From Bacteroidaceae bacterium (lineage in GTDB: Bacteria; Bacteroidota; Bacteroidia; Bacteroidales; Bacteroidaceae): 33,884 nucleotides of DNA. The position numbers were made by a program, and so were the translations under genes. The stretch is from positions 1 to 33,884 of the forward strand of contig JAFOCV010000132.1 of the NCBI GenBank assembly GCA_017381015.1. Direction: 5' to 3'. The notes under the pieces were generated by a model. The model ran no database searches. It was not told the DNA's origin and was given only the letters and a program-made list of their open reading frames with translations. Below, one piece after another: positions 23,855-33,706 of the stretch (within the stretch, counting starts at the first letter, position 1; each line of letters starts with the position of its first letter).

Positions 23855-26800
23855 TTAATTTATATTGTAATCCAAACCATCAGTTTCTCGCAAGTAATCC
23901 AATAGTGGGCGAGTGACCTTGATTTTGAGGTCTTTTGGTTTCATCGTAAGCGAATGCCCCTCGCTATTGTGGAAGATGAACTCTACGCTCACATTACCCT
24001 CTTCCCTGGCGAGAGCCTCCTTTAGAGATATGACCACATCGTCCGTCAGTTTGTCGGCATTGAGGTGGATGGTTATCTTTTGAATCAAATCATCCTTTAC
24101 ATCGCTGAGGTATTGTATATCTCCAATGGATAGTTGTACACGAGTGGGGTCGTAGCGTCCAGGCTGTACGCGACCCGTGATATACAATGTGCTACCAACC
24201 ATCATGTATCCACCCCATTTGGGCCAATCCTGGCCAAAGAGAGCAATTTCTCCTTGTCCGCTATAATCCTCTATGGTGACAATGCCATAGCCAGAGCCAC
24301 GCTTGCTGATACCCGTCTTTACGTTGGTGATGATACCACCCAGGGTAAAGTCGCAATTAACCAATGGTGAGGGGTCTTCCAAGTCCGTGGCATGCATGGT
24401 ACATACATCGCGAATGATAACGGCATACTCGTCTAGAGGGTGAGCAGAAAGGTAGATACCCACAAGTTCACGTTCCTTGTTAAGGCGTTCAAGAGTGCTC
24501 CATGGTTCGGCATTAGGTATTGGGGGAGTACTTACCTCCACCATATCCATTCCAAACAAGGAGAATTCAGCCTCTTTTACGCTTTGCTGGTAGCTATTGC
24601 CATACTTGGTAAGAGTATCAACGAATACCTCTCCCTTGGCGTTGAAGCCCAAGAATTGTTCTCTGCTGATTTGGTCTTTGAATGAATCGAATGCACCGCT
24701 GAGTGCCAGGCATTCCATACCACTCCTTTTTACGGCAGACATGGGTACTCGTTGTGTAAAATCAAAGATGTCCTTATAGGGGCCGTTCTTCTCTCTTTCA
24801 TTAACGATGGCTTCAGCGGCAGACTCACCAAGACCTTTAATGGCCATCAATCCGAAGCGAATCTGCGACTTGGCATTTACGCCAAAGTTGCAATGCGATT
24901 CATTCACATCGGGTCCCATGACTTCTATCTTCAAGGCCTTACATTCGTCAAGCAACTTGGTTATTTCCTTGATGTCGTCTTTACGACGTGTCAGCAGGGC
25001 AGCCATGAATTCGGCAGGATAGTGAGCCTTCAGGTAAGCCGTCTGATATGCTACCCATGAATAACATGCGGCATGAGATTTATTGAAGGCATAGGAGGCA
25101 AACTTTTCCCAGTCGCCCCATATCTTTTCCAATATTTTTGGGTCATGACCATTACGCACGCCACCCTCGATGAACTTGGGCTTCATGGCATCTACGATAT
25201 CCTTCTTCTTCTTACCCATCGCCTTACGCAAGGCATCACTCTCGCCTCGTGTAAAGTCGGCCAAAAGACGACTGAGCAGCATCACCTGCTCCTGATACAC
25301 GGTAATGCCATAGGTGTCCTTCAAATACTTCTCCATGATGGGAATGTCGTATTTGATTTCCTCCAGACCATTCTTTCTCGCAATAAACGAGGGGATATAA
25401 TCCATAGGACCAGGACGATAGAGGGCGTTCATGGCGATGAGGTCCTCAAATACCGTTGGGCGCAATTCCTTCAGGTACTTCTGCATACCAGCCGATTCAA
25501 ACTGGAAGGTACCAATGGTGCGTCCCTCCTGGTATAGCTTGTATGTCAATTCATCATCGATGGGCAAATTGTCAGGGTCAATATCTATGCCATGAGCTTC
25601 CTTGATTACTCGGCAAGCCTCCTTCATCTCCGAGAGGGTTTTAAGACCCAGGAAGTCCATCTTGATTAAGCCCGTGGATTCGATGACATGACCATCATAT
25701 TGAGTCACGGCCGTCTTTTCGCCGGGGAAATCGGGGTCGTCGGCGGTGCTGACGGGTACATGTTCAGAGATGGCATCACGACAGATGATAAAACCGCAAG
25801 CGTGAATGCCAGTACCTCTGATATTGCCCTCCAGCATGCGTGCATACTTGATGGTATTGGAGAGCACTGGGTCGCTACTGGCTTCGGCTTGTTGCAATTC
25901 GGGCGTACACTTGATGGCGTTGCTTAGGTTCATCTTCAAGTCCTTGCCATCAAGGTTCAATCTATCGGGGATTGCCTTGCAGAGGGCATTGGCTTTGTCC
26001 AGGGGTAGTTTTTCTATTCTGGCTACGTCCTTGATACTGTTCTTGGTGGCCATAGTAGAATAGGTGATGATATGGGCACAATTTTCTTTACCATATTTGT
26101 CCATTACCCATTGCAAGACCTTGCCTCGGCCATCATCGTCAAAGTCGGTATCAATATCAGGCAAGGAGATACGGTCGGGGTTGAGGAAACGCTCGAAAAG
26201 CAAGTCGTATTTCATAGGGTCCAATCGGGTGATACCCAGGCAATACGCCACCACGCTACCAGCCGCCGAACCACGTCCTGGGCCTACCCATACGCCTAGT
26301 TCGTTTCTGGCAGAGTTGATAAAGTCTTGCACGATAAGGAAGTAACCAGGGAAACCCATGGTCTTCATGATGTGCAACTCAAATCTTATTCTATCGTTTA
26401 CCTCCTTGGAGAGTTCCTCTCCATATAGCTTCCTGGCACCTATGTATGCAAGATGTCCCAGGTAATCGGCTTCAAATTTGATGCGATACAACTTGTCTAT
26501 GCCGCCCAGTTTGGCTATCTTCTTCTCGCCTTCCTCGCGTGGCATCATGTTTTCTCCGTTTTCGTCGGAGGTAAACTCTCTGAAGAGGTCTTCCGTGGAA
26601 TATCGCTCACGCCATTGTGCCTCGGTACCAAAGTCTTCTGGTATGGGGAAGAAGGGCATGATGGGATTGGAGTCCAGGTTGTAGGTCTCCACCTTGTCCA
26701 ATATCTCGGCCGTATTTGTGAGCGCCTCTGGAATGTCAGAAAAGACTTCTGCCATTTCCTCGCGTGTTTTGAACCACTCCTGCTTGGTGTAAAGCATTCG

Positions 26801-27568
26801 CGTGGGGTCGTTCAGGTCCTTGTTGGTAGACAGGCAAAGCAAATGGTCGTGAGCCTCGGCATTGTCTTCGTCCACAAAGTGTACGTCGTTCGTGGCAATA
26901 ACCTTGACACCAAGTTTCTGAGCCAACTCTATGATGATGGGATTGACCTTTGTCTGTATTTCATACACCTCGCGATTGGCCCTCTGGCGAGGGTCTTTCA
27001 CCTTGTGACGTTGCAATTCCAAATAATAGTCGTCGCCCCATATTTCCTTGAAGCGGAGTATGGCTTTTTCGGCTTCTTCTATATTGCCCGACATTATCTT
27101 TTTTGGTATCTCGCCACCAAGACATGCCGAGGAGATAATCAGTCCCTCGTGATATTGAGCAAGGTCGTTAAAGTCGGTGCGAGGACGCATGTAATAACCA
27201 TCCACCCACGAACGGCTCACCAGTTTGATAAGATTCTTGTATCCAACCTCGTTTTTGGCCAACACAACCAAATGCCAACCACTTTGGTCAACCTTTCCTT
27301 CCTTTAAAGTCTTATCTCCACGTCTTGCAACATACATTTCGCATCCAAAAATGGGTTTGAAAGGTTCCAAACCTTCTTTTTTGCGCTTGCCATTGACTTT
27401 GGCACAATAATCAAAGAAATCCTTGATGCCAAACATATTTCCATGGTCGGTAATGGCCATTCCCCTCATGCCGTCGGAAATAGCCTTGTCTACCAATCGC
27501 GAAATACTTGCCTGTCCATCAAGCAGAGAATATTGCGTGTGAACATGGAGATGTACAAAATCTTGCAT
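23855..27568 (-). CDS. dnaE: DNA polymerase III alpha subunit
   Basis: The 1237-residue replicative polymerase has an N-terminal PHP domain (VHLHVHTQYSLLDG and AITDHGNMFG, residues 5-60 and onward). The C-family palm follows, with GRGSAAGSVVAYCLGITRLDP and the catalytic Asp pair at about 471/473 in PDIDTDFDDDGR. Later blocks are YRPGPMDYIPSFIARK, an HhH region (MAIKGLGESAAEAIV), and an OB fold near 1040-1130. It is DnaE1-like and lacks the 3'-5' exonuclease insert of PolC. Length is somewhat above the E. coli protein (1160). It is first in its minus-strand run; an imperfect -7 box TACCTTTA lies at 27602-27609. Confidence 0.98.
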   Translation of the reverse strand: MQDFVHLHVHTQYSLLDGQASISRLVDKAISDGMRGMAITDHGNMFGIKDFFDYCAKVNGKRKKEGLEPFKPIFGCEMYVARRGDKTLKEGKVDQSGWHLVVLAKNEVGYKNLIKLVSRSWVDGYYMRPRTDFNDLAQYHEGLIISSACLGGEIPKKIMSGNIEEAEKAILRFKEIWGDDYYLELQRHKVKDPRQRANREVYEIQTKVNPIIIELAQKLGVKVIATNDVHFVDEDNAEAHDHLLCLSTNKDLNDPTRMLYTKQEWFKTREEMAEVFSDIPEALTNTAEILDKVETYNLDSNPIMPFFPIPEDFGTEAQWRERYSTEDLFREFTSDENGENMMPREEGEKKIAKLGGIDKLYRIKFEADYLGHLAYIGARKLYGEELSKEVNDRIRFELHIMKTMGFPGYFLIVQDFINSARNELGVWVGPGRGSAAGSVVAYCLGITRLDPMKYDLLFERFLNPDRISLPDIDTDFDDDGRGKVLQWVMDKYGKENCAHIITYSTMATKNSIKDVARIEKLPLDKANALCKAIPDRLNLDGKDLKMNLSNAIKCTPELQQAEASSDPVLSNTIKYARMLEGNIRGTGIHACGFIICRDAISEHVPVSTADDPDFPGEKTAVTQYDGHVIESTGLIKMDFLGLKTLSEMKEACRVIKEAHGIDIDPDNLPIDDELTYKLYQEGRTIGTFQFESAGMQKYLKELRPTVFEDLIAMNALYRPGPMDYIPSFIARKNGLEEIKYDIPIMEKYLKDTYGITVYQEQVMLLSRLLADFTRGESDALRKAMGKKKKDIVDAMKPKFIEGGVRNGHDPKILEKIWGDWEKFASYAFNKSHAACYSWVAYQTAYLKAHYPAEFMAALLTRRKDDIKEITKLLDECKALKIEVMGPDVNESHCNFGVNAKSQIRFGLMAIKGLGESAAEAIVNEREKNGPYKDIFDFTQRVPMSAVKRSGMECLALSGAFDSFKDQISREQFLGFNAKGEVFVDTLTKYGNSYQQSVKEAEFSLFGMDMVEVSTPPIPNAEPWSTLERLNKERELVGIYLSAHPLDEYAVIIRDVCTMHATDLEDPSPLVNCDFTLGGIITNVKTGISKRGSGYGIVTIEDYSGQGEIALFGQDWPKWGGYMMVGSTLYITGRVQPGRYDPTRVQLSIGDIQYLSDVKDDLIQKITIHLNADKLTDDVVISLKEALAREEGNVSVEFIFHNSEGHSLTMKPKDLKIKVTRPLLDYLRETDGLDYNIN

Positions 27569-27601
27569 CGTGTGGAATCCTTTGGTTATAGTTTTATGGC
27601 A

Positions 27602-27609
27602 TAAAGGTA
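27602..27609 (-). promoter_or_regulatory. Possible -7 box for dnaE
   Basis: The minus strand reads TACCTTTA, one base off TAnnTTTG, about 35 nt before the dnaE ATG. No clear -33 box. Confidence 0.4.
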
Positions 27610-27714
27610 TAGCATTTTATTCTCTTGAGATGTAAGCAAGGATAAATCTTTTGTTTTTTTGCACATATTTAATAAAAAACTAGTGGCAAAAGAGTGATTA
27701 TTACAATTAAATTG

Positions 27715-27722
27715 TATCTTTG
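27715..27722 (+). promoter_or_regulatory. Candidate -7 box for psd-pssA-tsaE
   Basis: TATCTTTG fits TAnnTTTG exactly and lies 20 nt before the ATG at 27743. The upstream TTTG box is not evident. The leader would be only about 13 nt. Confidence 0.55.
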
Positions 27723-27742
27723 CGTATCAATTGTATAAAAAG

Positions 27743-28441
27743 ATGGGTAAAAGACTCAGAAAATTAAGGAAGATTCGCCTTCACAGAGAAGGTACCGCCA
27801 CACTGATTTGGGGATTCATTGTTTACGCAGCATTGAATGCATTGGTATATTATCTGGTTACGCCAATATGTCCCATGGTAGGCTATCTGTTTGCTGGTGT
27901 AACAACGGTTATTTACCTCGTGGTGGTAAATTTCTTCCGTTGTCCCATACGACATTATGAAGACGATGATACCGAGGGCCTGATTATCGCTCCTGCCGAT
28001 GGCAAGGTGGTGGTGATTGAAGAGGTTGAGGAAAATGAATATTTCCATGACCGTCGCCTTATGGTAAGCATCTTCATGAGTCTTTTCAATGTACATGCCA
28101 ATTGGACTCCCTGTGATGGTAAGGTCAAGATGGTGCGCCATCATGACGGACGTTACCAGGCGGCATGGCTTCCTAAGTCCAGTACCGAGAACGAGCGAAG
28201 CACAGTGGTGATAACCACCTCCACTGGTCACGATATCCTTGTACGTCAGGTGGCAGGCGCTATGGCCAGACGTATTGTCACCTATCTGCAAGAAGGAGAT
28301 GAGAGTTTCATCGACGAGCACATGGGCTTCATCAAGTTTGGTAGCCGAGTAGATATATATCTGCCCGTAGGTACCAAGGTTAATGTAGAACTAGGTCAGC
28401 GCACAACTGGCAACGAAACCATTATAGCAAGACTTTCATGA
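27743..28441 (+). CDS. psd: Phosphatidylserine decarboxylase
   Basis: The enzyme converts phosphatidylserine to phosphatidylethanolamine. From the ATG at 27743 it has 232 residues; an in-frame TTG 12 nt earlier is a weaker start. Two N-terminal hydrophobic segments (about 20-65) anchor it in the inner membrane. The self-cleavage site that makes the pyruvoyl group is Gly-Ser in [13 protein letters not shown] (about residues 200-201), the short GS-type found in the smaller PSD class rather than LGST. Blocks [10 protein letters not shown] and [13 protein letters not shown] are typical. The last 4 nt overlap pssA, so the consecutive steps of PE synthesis are joined. Confidence 0.95.
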   Translation: MGKRLRKLRKIRLHREGTATLIWGFIVYAALNALVYYLVTPICPMVGYLFAGVTTVIYLVVVNFFRCPIRHYEDDDTEGLIIAPADGKVVVIEEVEENEYFHDRRLMVSIFMSLFNVHANWTPCDGKVKMVRHHDGRYQAAWLPKSSTENERSTVVITTSTGHDILVRQVAGAMARRIVTYLQEGDESFIDEHMGFIKFGSRVDIYLPVGTKVNVELGQRTTGNETIIARLS

Positions 28442-29157
28442 AGAAACATATTCCTAATATTATTACTTGTGGCAATCTGATATGCGGATGCATTGCCACA
28501 GGTGCGGCTTTCCACACCCCTCTCCCAGCCAATTATTTCTGGGCCATCGTATTTATCCTCCTCGGAGCCATTTTCGATTTCTTTGATGGCATGGTAGCAC
28601 GAGCATTAGGAGTGTCTTCGCCTATCGGCAAGGAATTGGATTCATTGGCAGATGTAGTAACCTTCGGTGTAGCACCCAGCGCCATGCTCTTTAGCCTGTT
28701 TCAGGAGGTGCAATACCCCATGTTCATGGAGCCCATTCGCAACTTCATGCCATACACAGCATTCATCATGGCAGCCTTTTCGGCATTGCGCCTGGCCAAG
28801 TTTAATATCGACACTCGTCAGACATCATCCTTCATAGGCCTTCCCACTCCCGCCAATGCACTATTTTGGGGAAGTCTCATCGTAGGTCAGCATGCCTTCC
28901 TGGTGAGCGGACGCTTCAATGCCATGTTCCTCTTCCTCTTCATGCTGCTTTTCTGCTTCTTGTTGGTAGCAGAATTGCCCTTGTTCGCACTGAAGTTCAA
29001 GAATATGTCCTGGGCAGACAACAAAGTAAAGTACATCTTCCTCCTCGGATGCATACCATGCTTCCTGTTGGTGGAAAGTTGCTTTGCAGGCATTATTCTA
29101 TGGTATGTGATACTTTCTATAGTAGCACCACTTTTCTCTCCGTCCAAGGCAGGATAA
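28438..29157 (+). CDS. pssA: CDP-diacylglycerol--serine O-phosphatidyltransferase
   Basis: This 239-residue polytopic membrane enzyme makes phosphatidylserine from CDP-diacylglycerol and serine. The CDP-alcohol phosphatidyltransferase motif DGx2ARx8Gx3Dx3D is complete: Asp50, Gly51, Ala54, Arg55, Gly64, Asp68 and Asp72 within [10 protein letters not shown] and GKELDSLAD. About seven hydrophobic segments are present. Its start overlaps psd by 4 nt, and tsaE follows after a single base. The product is used directly by Psd. Confidence 0.96.
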   Translation: MKKHIPNIITCGNLICGCIATGAAFHTPLPANYFWAIVFILLGAIFDFFDGMVARALGVSSPIGKELDSLADVVTFGVAPSAMLFSLFQEVQYPMFMEPIRNFMPYTAFIMAAFSALRLAKFNIDTRQTSSFIGLPTPANALFWGSLIVGQHAFLVSGRFNAMFLFLFMLLFCFLLVAELPLFALKFKNMSWADNKVKYIFLLGCIPCFLLVESCFAGIILWYVILSIVAPLFSPSKAG

Positions 29158-29158
29158 T

Positions 29159-29572
29159 ATGAGCGAAATCATCATTCACTCTCTGGAGGACATCAAGCGT
29201 GCGGCAAGCGAATTTGTTGCACTCATTGGCAATCGTCGTATTTTTGCCTTCTATGGCCATATGGGAGCAGGCAAGACCACCTTCATCAAGGCTATATGTG
29301 AAGAATTGGGTGTGACGGATGCCGTGAGTAGTCCCACCTTTGCCATCGTCAATGAATATGCCTCCAATATGGGAAGCATCTATCATTTTGATTTTTATCG
29401 TATCAAGCGCTCCTCCGAAGTTCTGGACCTGGGTTTCGAGGACTATGCCTATAGTGGCAACCTGTGCCTGATGGAATGGCCAGAGCTGATAGAAGAGTTT
29501 TTGCCCGAGGAAACCGTCGAAGTCCATATCGAAGAGATAGAAGGAGGCAAACGACGTGTCACGGTAGGTTAG
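29159..29572 (+). CDS. tsaE: tRNA threonylcarbamoyladenosine biosynthesis ATPase TsaE
   Basis: The 137-residue P-loop ATPase works with TsaB, TsaC and TsaD to put threonylcarbamoyl on A37 of ANN-reading tRNAs. The Walker A loop is GHMGAGKTTF (Gly33-Thr40). SSPTFAIVNEY and IYHFDFYRI, with the usual H-x-D-x-Y-R, and LMEWPE (Walker B-like) follow. Length is typical. It is one base after pssA, and a hairpin that could end the transcript lies about 100 nt downstream. Confidence 0.96.
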   Translation: MSEIIIHSLEDIKRAASEFVALIGNRRIFAFYGHMGAGKTTFIKAICEELGVTDAVSSPTFAIVNEYASNMGSIYHFDFYRIKRSSEVLDLGFEDYAYSGNLCLMEWPELIEEFLPEETVEVHIEEIEGGKRRVTVG

Positions 29573-29670
29573 CCAATTTCATAGCCAAGCAATTTTGGAG
29601 CTATTGCCACATAAAAAGAGCCCCGATATTTAGCATTAAAGAACCTATATTTAATAAGGATATATATAAT

Positions 29671-29707
29671 AAAGAGAGTATGCCACGCTGGATGACATAC
29701 TCTCTTT
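29671..29707. terminator. Bidirectional hairpin between tsaE and glnN
   Basis: AAAGAGAGTATG (29671-29682) and CATACTCTCTTT (29696-29707) form a perfect 12-bp stem with a 13-nt loop. It lies between convergent genes. Flanks are A/T-rich on both sides, with T-rich stretches but no long T-run. Confidence 0.7.
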
Positions 29708-29741
29708 CTCTTAATATATGTATGAATTTGAAGTAAACAGG

Positions 29742-31934
29742 TTATCTGATGAAGAGCATTTCTCTGTACTTGGGCAATGGCCAAAGCTCATCGTCGATGA
29801 TAGTTTCCAGCTTGTCCACATGAGTGCGTATTTCCTCGATTAGAGGCGCAACATTGTCGTGATAGGCAATAGCCTTCTCGCGCTCAGTTTCCAGGCGATT
29901 GGCCACCTTGCGTGCACCTATCAGTGAATACACATGTTGTGTGATGCTGGCGGTGCTTTCTGCTATCTTCTCGATGAGGTCAATGTTTGCGGCATTCATC
30001 GTCTTGGCTTGCTCGGCAGGGAATACTTGCGATACCTTGCACACATTGTCCAGCAATTGGCTCTGATATCGAGTAGCCACGGGCACAATGTGGTTCAGGC
30101 AAATGTCGCCCAGGATACGAGCCTCTATCTGTACCTTCTTCGTGTATGTTTCCAGTTTTATCTCATTGCGAGCCTCCAGTTCGGGTAGAGAAAGTACATT
30201 CATACGTGTAAACATATTCACGGTTTCCTCGCTTAGATATTGGTCCAGAATGAGGGGTATGCTGGTTTCGGTGTCCAATCCTCGGCGTGCGGCCTCTTCC
30301 TTCCATTCATCGCTATATCCATTGCCATCGAAGTGTATGGGTTTGCATACCTTGATGTCCTCGCGGAGTACCACCAGAATGGCTTTCACCATATCCACAC
30401 CTTCCGAGATTAATTTGTCCACACGTTGCTTGAAGTCGGTCAATTGTTCTGCCACGGCCGTATTAAGCACTATCATGGAAGCAGCACAATTGGCTTGTGC
30501 GCCAACGGCTCTGAACTCAAATCTATTACCCACAAAGGCAAATGGCGAGGTACGGTTACGGTCGGTATTGTCTACCAGCAGTTCTGGTATCTGCGGTATG
30601 TCTAGCATAACGCTTTGGCGTGTGGCCAGGTTGAAGATGTCGTCATCTTCGCTTGTCTCCAGTTTTTTCAGGACCTCTGCCAACTGACTGCCCAGGAACG
30701 AGCTGATGATGGCTGGAGGAGCCTCATGAGCACCTAGGCGATGAGCATTTGTTGCGCTTACGATAGAGGCTTTGAGCAATCCATTGTGGCGATACACGGC
30801 CATAAGGGTTTCCACGATGAAGGTGATGAAGCGGAGGTTGTCCATCGGGGTCTTGCCTGGTGCGTGCAATAGAATGCCGGTGTTTGTGCTCAGACTCCAG
30901 TTGTTGTGCTTACCGCTACCGTTGATGCCCTTGAATGGTTTTTCGTGCAGGAGGCATCGGAAGCCATGCTTGTGAGCCACCTTCTTCATCAATGCCATAA
31001 TGAGCATGTTGTGGTCTATGGCAAGATTCATCTCTTCGAAGATGGGTGCCAATTCAAACTGATTGGGAGCCACTTCGTTGTGGCGAGTCTTGCATGGAAT
31101 GCCCAATTCCAAAGCACGAATCTCCAGGTCTTTCATGAAAGAAACCACACGCGAGGGGATAGAGCCAAAGTAATGGTCGTCCATCTGCTGGTTCTTTGCC
31201 GAGTCGTGTCCCAGAAGAGTGCGTCCGGTCATGATAAGGTCGGGACGAGCCGAGTAGAAACACTCATCCACCAGGAAATACTCCTGTTCCCAACCGAGAT
31301 TGCACTTCACGCTACTGATTTCGGGGTAGAACATGCGTGCCACATCCAGTGCAGCCTTGTCCACCGCCTTGATGGATTTCTTCAATGGTGCCTTGTAATC
31401 AAGGGCTTCGCCTGTGTAGGAGATGAATACGGTGGGTATCATCAGCGTGTCGCCCATCACAAAGACGGGGCTGGCAGGGTCCCAGGCACTGTATCCACGT
31501 GCCTCAAAGGTGGAGCGGATGCCACCATTTGGGAAACTACTGGCATCGGGCTCCTGTTGCACCAATTGCTTGCCGGTAAATTCCTCTATCATTCCGCCCT
31601 TGCCGTCGTGCTCCACAAAACCATCGTGCTTCTCGGCGGTACCCTCGGTGAGTGGTTGAAACCAGTGGGTGGTATGGGTCACGCCCAGTTCCATGGCCCA
31701 TCGCTTCATACCTTCCGCCACGGCATCGGCGGTTTTGAGGTCGAGTGTAGAACCTTTGTCTATCACATCGCACATCTTTTCATACACACCAGCAGGAAGA
31801 TACTTGAACATCTTCTGCTTGTTGAATACATATTTGGCAAAGAATTCGCTAGGGCGTTCCTTGGGGGCTGGTACCTCTAGAGCTTTCTTGCCAAAGGCCT
31901 CTTCAACAACCTTAAATCTAAGTGTAGCAGGCAT
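29742..31934 (-). CDS. glnN: Glutamine synthetase type III
   Basis: The 730-residue enzyme joins ammonia to glutamate. Its length and order fit GSIII, the large dodecameric form common in Bacteroidetes, and exclude GSI (about 470 aa). Key blocks are RSTFEARGYSAWDP, CNLGWEQEYFLVDE (a metal-binding Glu region), HNEVAPNQFELAPIFEE (about 285-300), INGSGKHNNWS (about 335-345) and NRTSPFAFVGNRFEFRAVGA. It starts 20 nt after cysS on the same strand, so it is probably transcribed from the cysS promoters. No separate promoter fits into those 20 nt, though one inside cysS cannot be excluded. A P-II or amtB gene is not nearby. Confidence 0.97.
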   Translation of the reverse strand: MPATLRFKVVEEAFGKKALEVPAPKERPSEFFAKYVFNKQKMFKYLPAGVYEKMCDVIDKGSTLDLKTADAVAEGMKRWAMELGVTHTTHWFQPLTEGTAEKHDGFVEHDGKGGMIEEFTGKQLVQQEPDASSFPNGGIRSTFEARGYSAWDPASPVFVMGDTLMIPTVFISYTGEALDYKAPLKKSIKAVDKAALDVARMFYPEISSVKCNLGWEQEYFLVDECFYSARPDLIMTGRTLLGHDSAKNQQMDDHYFGSIPSRVVSFMKDLEIRALELGIPCKTRHNEVAPNQFELAPIFEEMNLAIDHNMLIMALMKKVAHKHGFRCLLHEKPFKGINGSGKHNNWSLSTNTGILLHAPGKTPMDNLRFITFIVETLMAVYRHNGLLKASIVSATNAHRLGAHEAPPAIISSFLGSQLAEVLKKLETSEDDDIFNLATRQSVMLDIPQIPELLVDNTDRNRTSPFAFVGNRFEFRAVGAQANCAASMIVLNTAVAEQLTDFKQRVDKLISEGVDMVKAILVVLREDIKVCKPIHFDGNGYSDEWKEEAARRGLDTETSIPLILDQYLSEETVNMFTRMNVLSLPELEARNEIKLETYTKKVQIEARILGDICLNHIVPVATRYQSQLLDNVCKVSQVFPAEQAKTMNAANIDLIEKIAESTASITQHVYSLIGARKVANRLETEREKAIAYHDNVAPLIEEIRTHVDKLETIIDDELWPLPKYREMLFIR

Positions 31935-31954
31935 ATAATCTCTATGTATGTGTG

Positions 31955-33463
31955 TTATTTGTTCAATGACCAGGTGAAGCCATCCTTTGTATCCTTTACC
32001 TCAAAACCAAGGGCAGCCAGGTCGTCTCTAATCTTGTCTGACAAAGCCCAGTTCTTTTCGCTCTTGGCTTGCTGGCGCTGCTCCAATACAAAGTCCACCA
32101 CCTTGCCAAAGGCCTCTTCTCTAGCCTTGTTGCTGCCGTCCTTTTCCTCTGAAAGACCAAGGATTTCTAAGGCAAAGGTATGGAACACCTCGGTGAGTGC
32201 AGCCACTACATCTTCCTTGATGCTAGCCTTCTTGTCGATGACGGTGTTCAGCACTCGGCATGCGTCAAACAGATGGCTAATCACCATGGGCGAAGCCATA
32301 TCGTCGTTCATGGCATCGTAGCAATTCTGGCGCAAGGTGTCCACATAGCTCATTTCCACCTGGGGCTGACCCTTTACCTTCTGTCCCTCTTTCAGACGCT
32401 TCAGAGCCTTCCATCCGTCCATCAATCTGGCCAAGCCCTTTTCTGCACTCTGCAGAGCCTCGTTGCTGAAGTCTACGGTGCTACGATAGTGAGCCTGAAG
32501 GATGAAGAAGCGTATGGTCATAGGAGAATAACCACGCTCCAGGCGCTCGTGCTCACCAGCGAAGAACTGAGGCAGAGTGATGAAGTTGTTGTATGACTTA
32601 CCCATCTTCTTGCCATCGATGGTAATCATATTGTTGTGCATCCAGTATGTCACCATGGGGTGTCCCTGACTAGCCTGAGCCTGAGCTATCTCGCACTCAT
32701 GATGAGGGAAGACCAGGTCAAGACCACCGCCATGAATATCAAAGCGCTCGCCCAGATACTTCTTGCCCATAGCCGTACATTCGCAATGCCATCCAGGGAA
32801 ACCCTCGCTCCAGGGGCTGGGCCAATGCATGATGTGCTCGGGGCTTGCCTTCTTCCAAAGGGCAAAGTCGGCCTGATTGCGCTTTTCGCCCACACCAGCC
32901 AGTGTGTCACGACTGGCATCCTTGATGTTCTCCAACGAACGACCGCTCAGTATACCATACTTATGGTCCTGATTGTAGCGCTCTATATCAAAGTAGATAG
33001 AACCGTTGCTCTCATAGGCATAACCATTGTCCATAATCTGTTGTACCAACTGCTGCTGCTCTATGATATGACCCGTAGCATGAGGTTCTATGCTTGGGGG
33101 CAGACAGTTGAGCGCATCCATAGCCTCATGGAAGCGATTGGTATAGTACTGAGCCACCTCCATGGGTTCCAATTGTTCCAGACGAGCCTTCTTTGCAATT
33201 TTGTCCTCGCCCTCGTCAGCATCATGTTCTAGATGGCCCACATCAGTAATGTTACGCACATAGCGCACCTTGTAGCCCTGATGCTTCAGGTAGCGGAACA
33301 ATAGGTCAAAGGTAATTGCAGGTCTTGCATGACCCAAATGAGCATCGCCATAAACGGTGGGACCACATACATACATTCCCACGCGCCCCTCCACCAAGGG
33401 ACGGAACATCTCCTTCTGTCTAGTCAGAGTATTATAAATCAAAAATGGTTGCATAATCTTCAT
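31955..33463 (-). CDS. cysS: Cysteinyl-tRNA synthetase
   Basis: The 502-residue class I synthetase charges tRNA-Cys. HIGH motif: HLGH at 42-45 in [16 protein letters not shown] motif: KKMGKS near 284. Zinc ligands fit Cys33 (VCGP), Cys in WHCECTAM, and His/Cys in PHHECEIAQ. The C-terminal DALR-like helical region and anticodon domain end in [16 protein letters not shown]. Two starts are possible, Met1 (33463) or Met4 (33454, MQPFLIYNT); the second matches relatives better. It lies directly behind three tandem promoters at 33480-33660. Confidence 0.97.
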   Translation of the reverse strand: MKIMQPFLIYNTLTRQKEMFRPLVEGRVGMYVCGPTVYGDAHLGHARPAITFDLLFRYLKHQGYKVRYVRNITDVGHLEHDADEGEDKIAKKARLEQLEPMEVAQYYTNRFHEAMDALNCLPPSIEPHATGHIIEQQQLVQQIMDNGYAYESNGSIYFDIERYNQDHKYGILSGRSLENIKDASRDTLAGVGEKRNQADFALWKKASPEHIMHWPSPWSEGFPGWHCECTAMGKKYLGERFDIHGGGLDLVFPHHECEIAQAQASQGHPMVTYWMHNNMITIDGKKMGKSYNNFITLPQFFAGEHERLERGYSPMTIRFFILQAHYRSTVDFSNEALQSAEKGLARLMDGWKALKRLKEGQKVKGQPQVEMSYVDTLRQNCYDAMNDDMASPMVISHLFDACRVLNTVIDKKASIKEDVVAALTEVFHTFALEILGLSEEKDGSNKAREEAFGKVVDFVLEQRQQAKSEKNWALSDKIRDDLAALGFEVKDTKDGFTWSLNK

Positions 33464-33479
33464 TATTTTATTTCGCGTA

Positions 33480-33660
33480 CAAAATTACGATTAAGTGAGC
33501 GAATTACCAAATTTATTTGAGTAATTCCGAACGATAGTAATTTAGAACGCAGTTCAAAGGTACGATTAAGCGAGCGAAATATCAAATTTATTTGAATATT
33601 TCCGAGCGATAGTACCTTAGAGTGTGACTCAAAGTACGATTAAGCGAGCGAAAAAGCAAA
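33480..33660 (-). repeat. Three tandem 75-bp repeats, each with a full minus-strand promoter
   Basis: Units begin at 33480, 33555 and 33630, an exact period of 75 bp. Units 1 and 2 share about 59 of 75 positions; unit 3 is partial and diverges after about 33656. On the minus strand each unit contains TTTG (33508-33511, 33583-33586, 33657-33660), exactly 20 nt, and a -7 box: TAATTTTG (33480-33487), TACCTTTG (33555-33562) and TACTTTG (33630-33636, one base short). Each also has the conserved plus-strand core TACGATTAAGYGAGCGAA. The nearest unit would start transcripts about 10-15 nt before cysS. Confidence 0.85.
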
Positions 33661-33706
33661 AGAATTTTGTTTCTAACGATTTTATACTCCCTCCTCCTTC
33701 TGGAAT

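Noticed and set aside
26453-27307. Plus-strand frame of 284 codons inside dnaE
   Set aside because: Antisense to the PHP region of dnaE, which is fully conserved; no independent evidence.
30906-31880. Plus-strand frame of 324 codons opposite glnN
   Set aside because: Antisense shadow; the GSIII frame carries all family motifs.
33480-33660. CRISPR array
   Set aside because: The three units are contiguous 75-bp imperfect copies without unique spacers between identical short repeats, and no cas genes are present.
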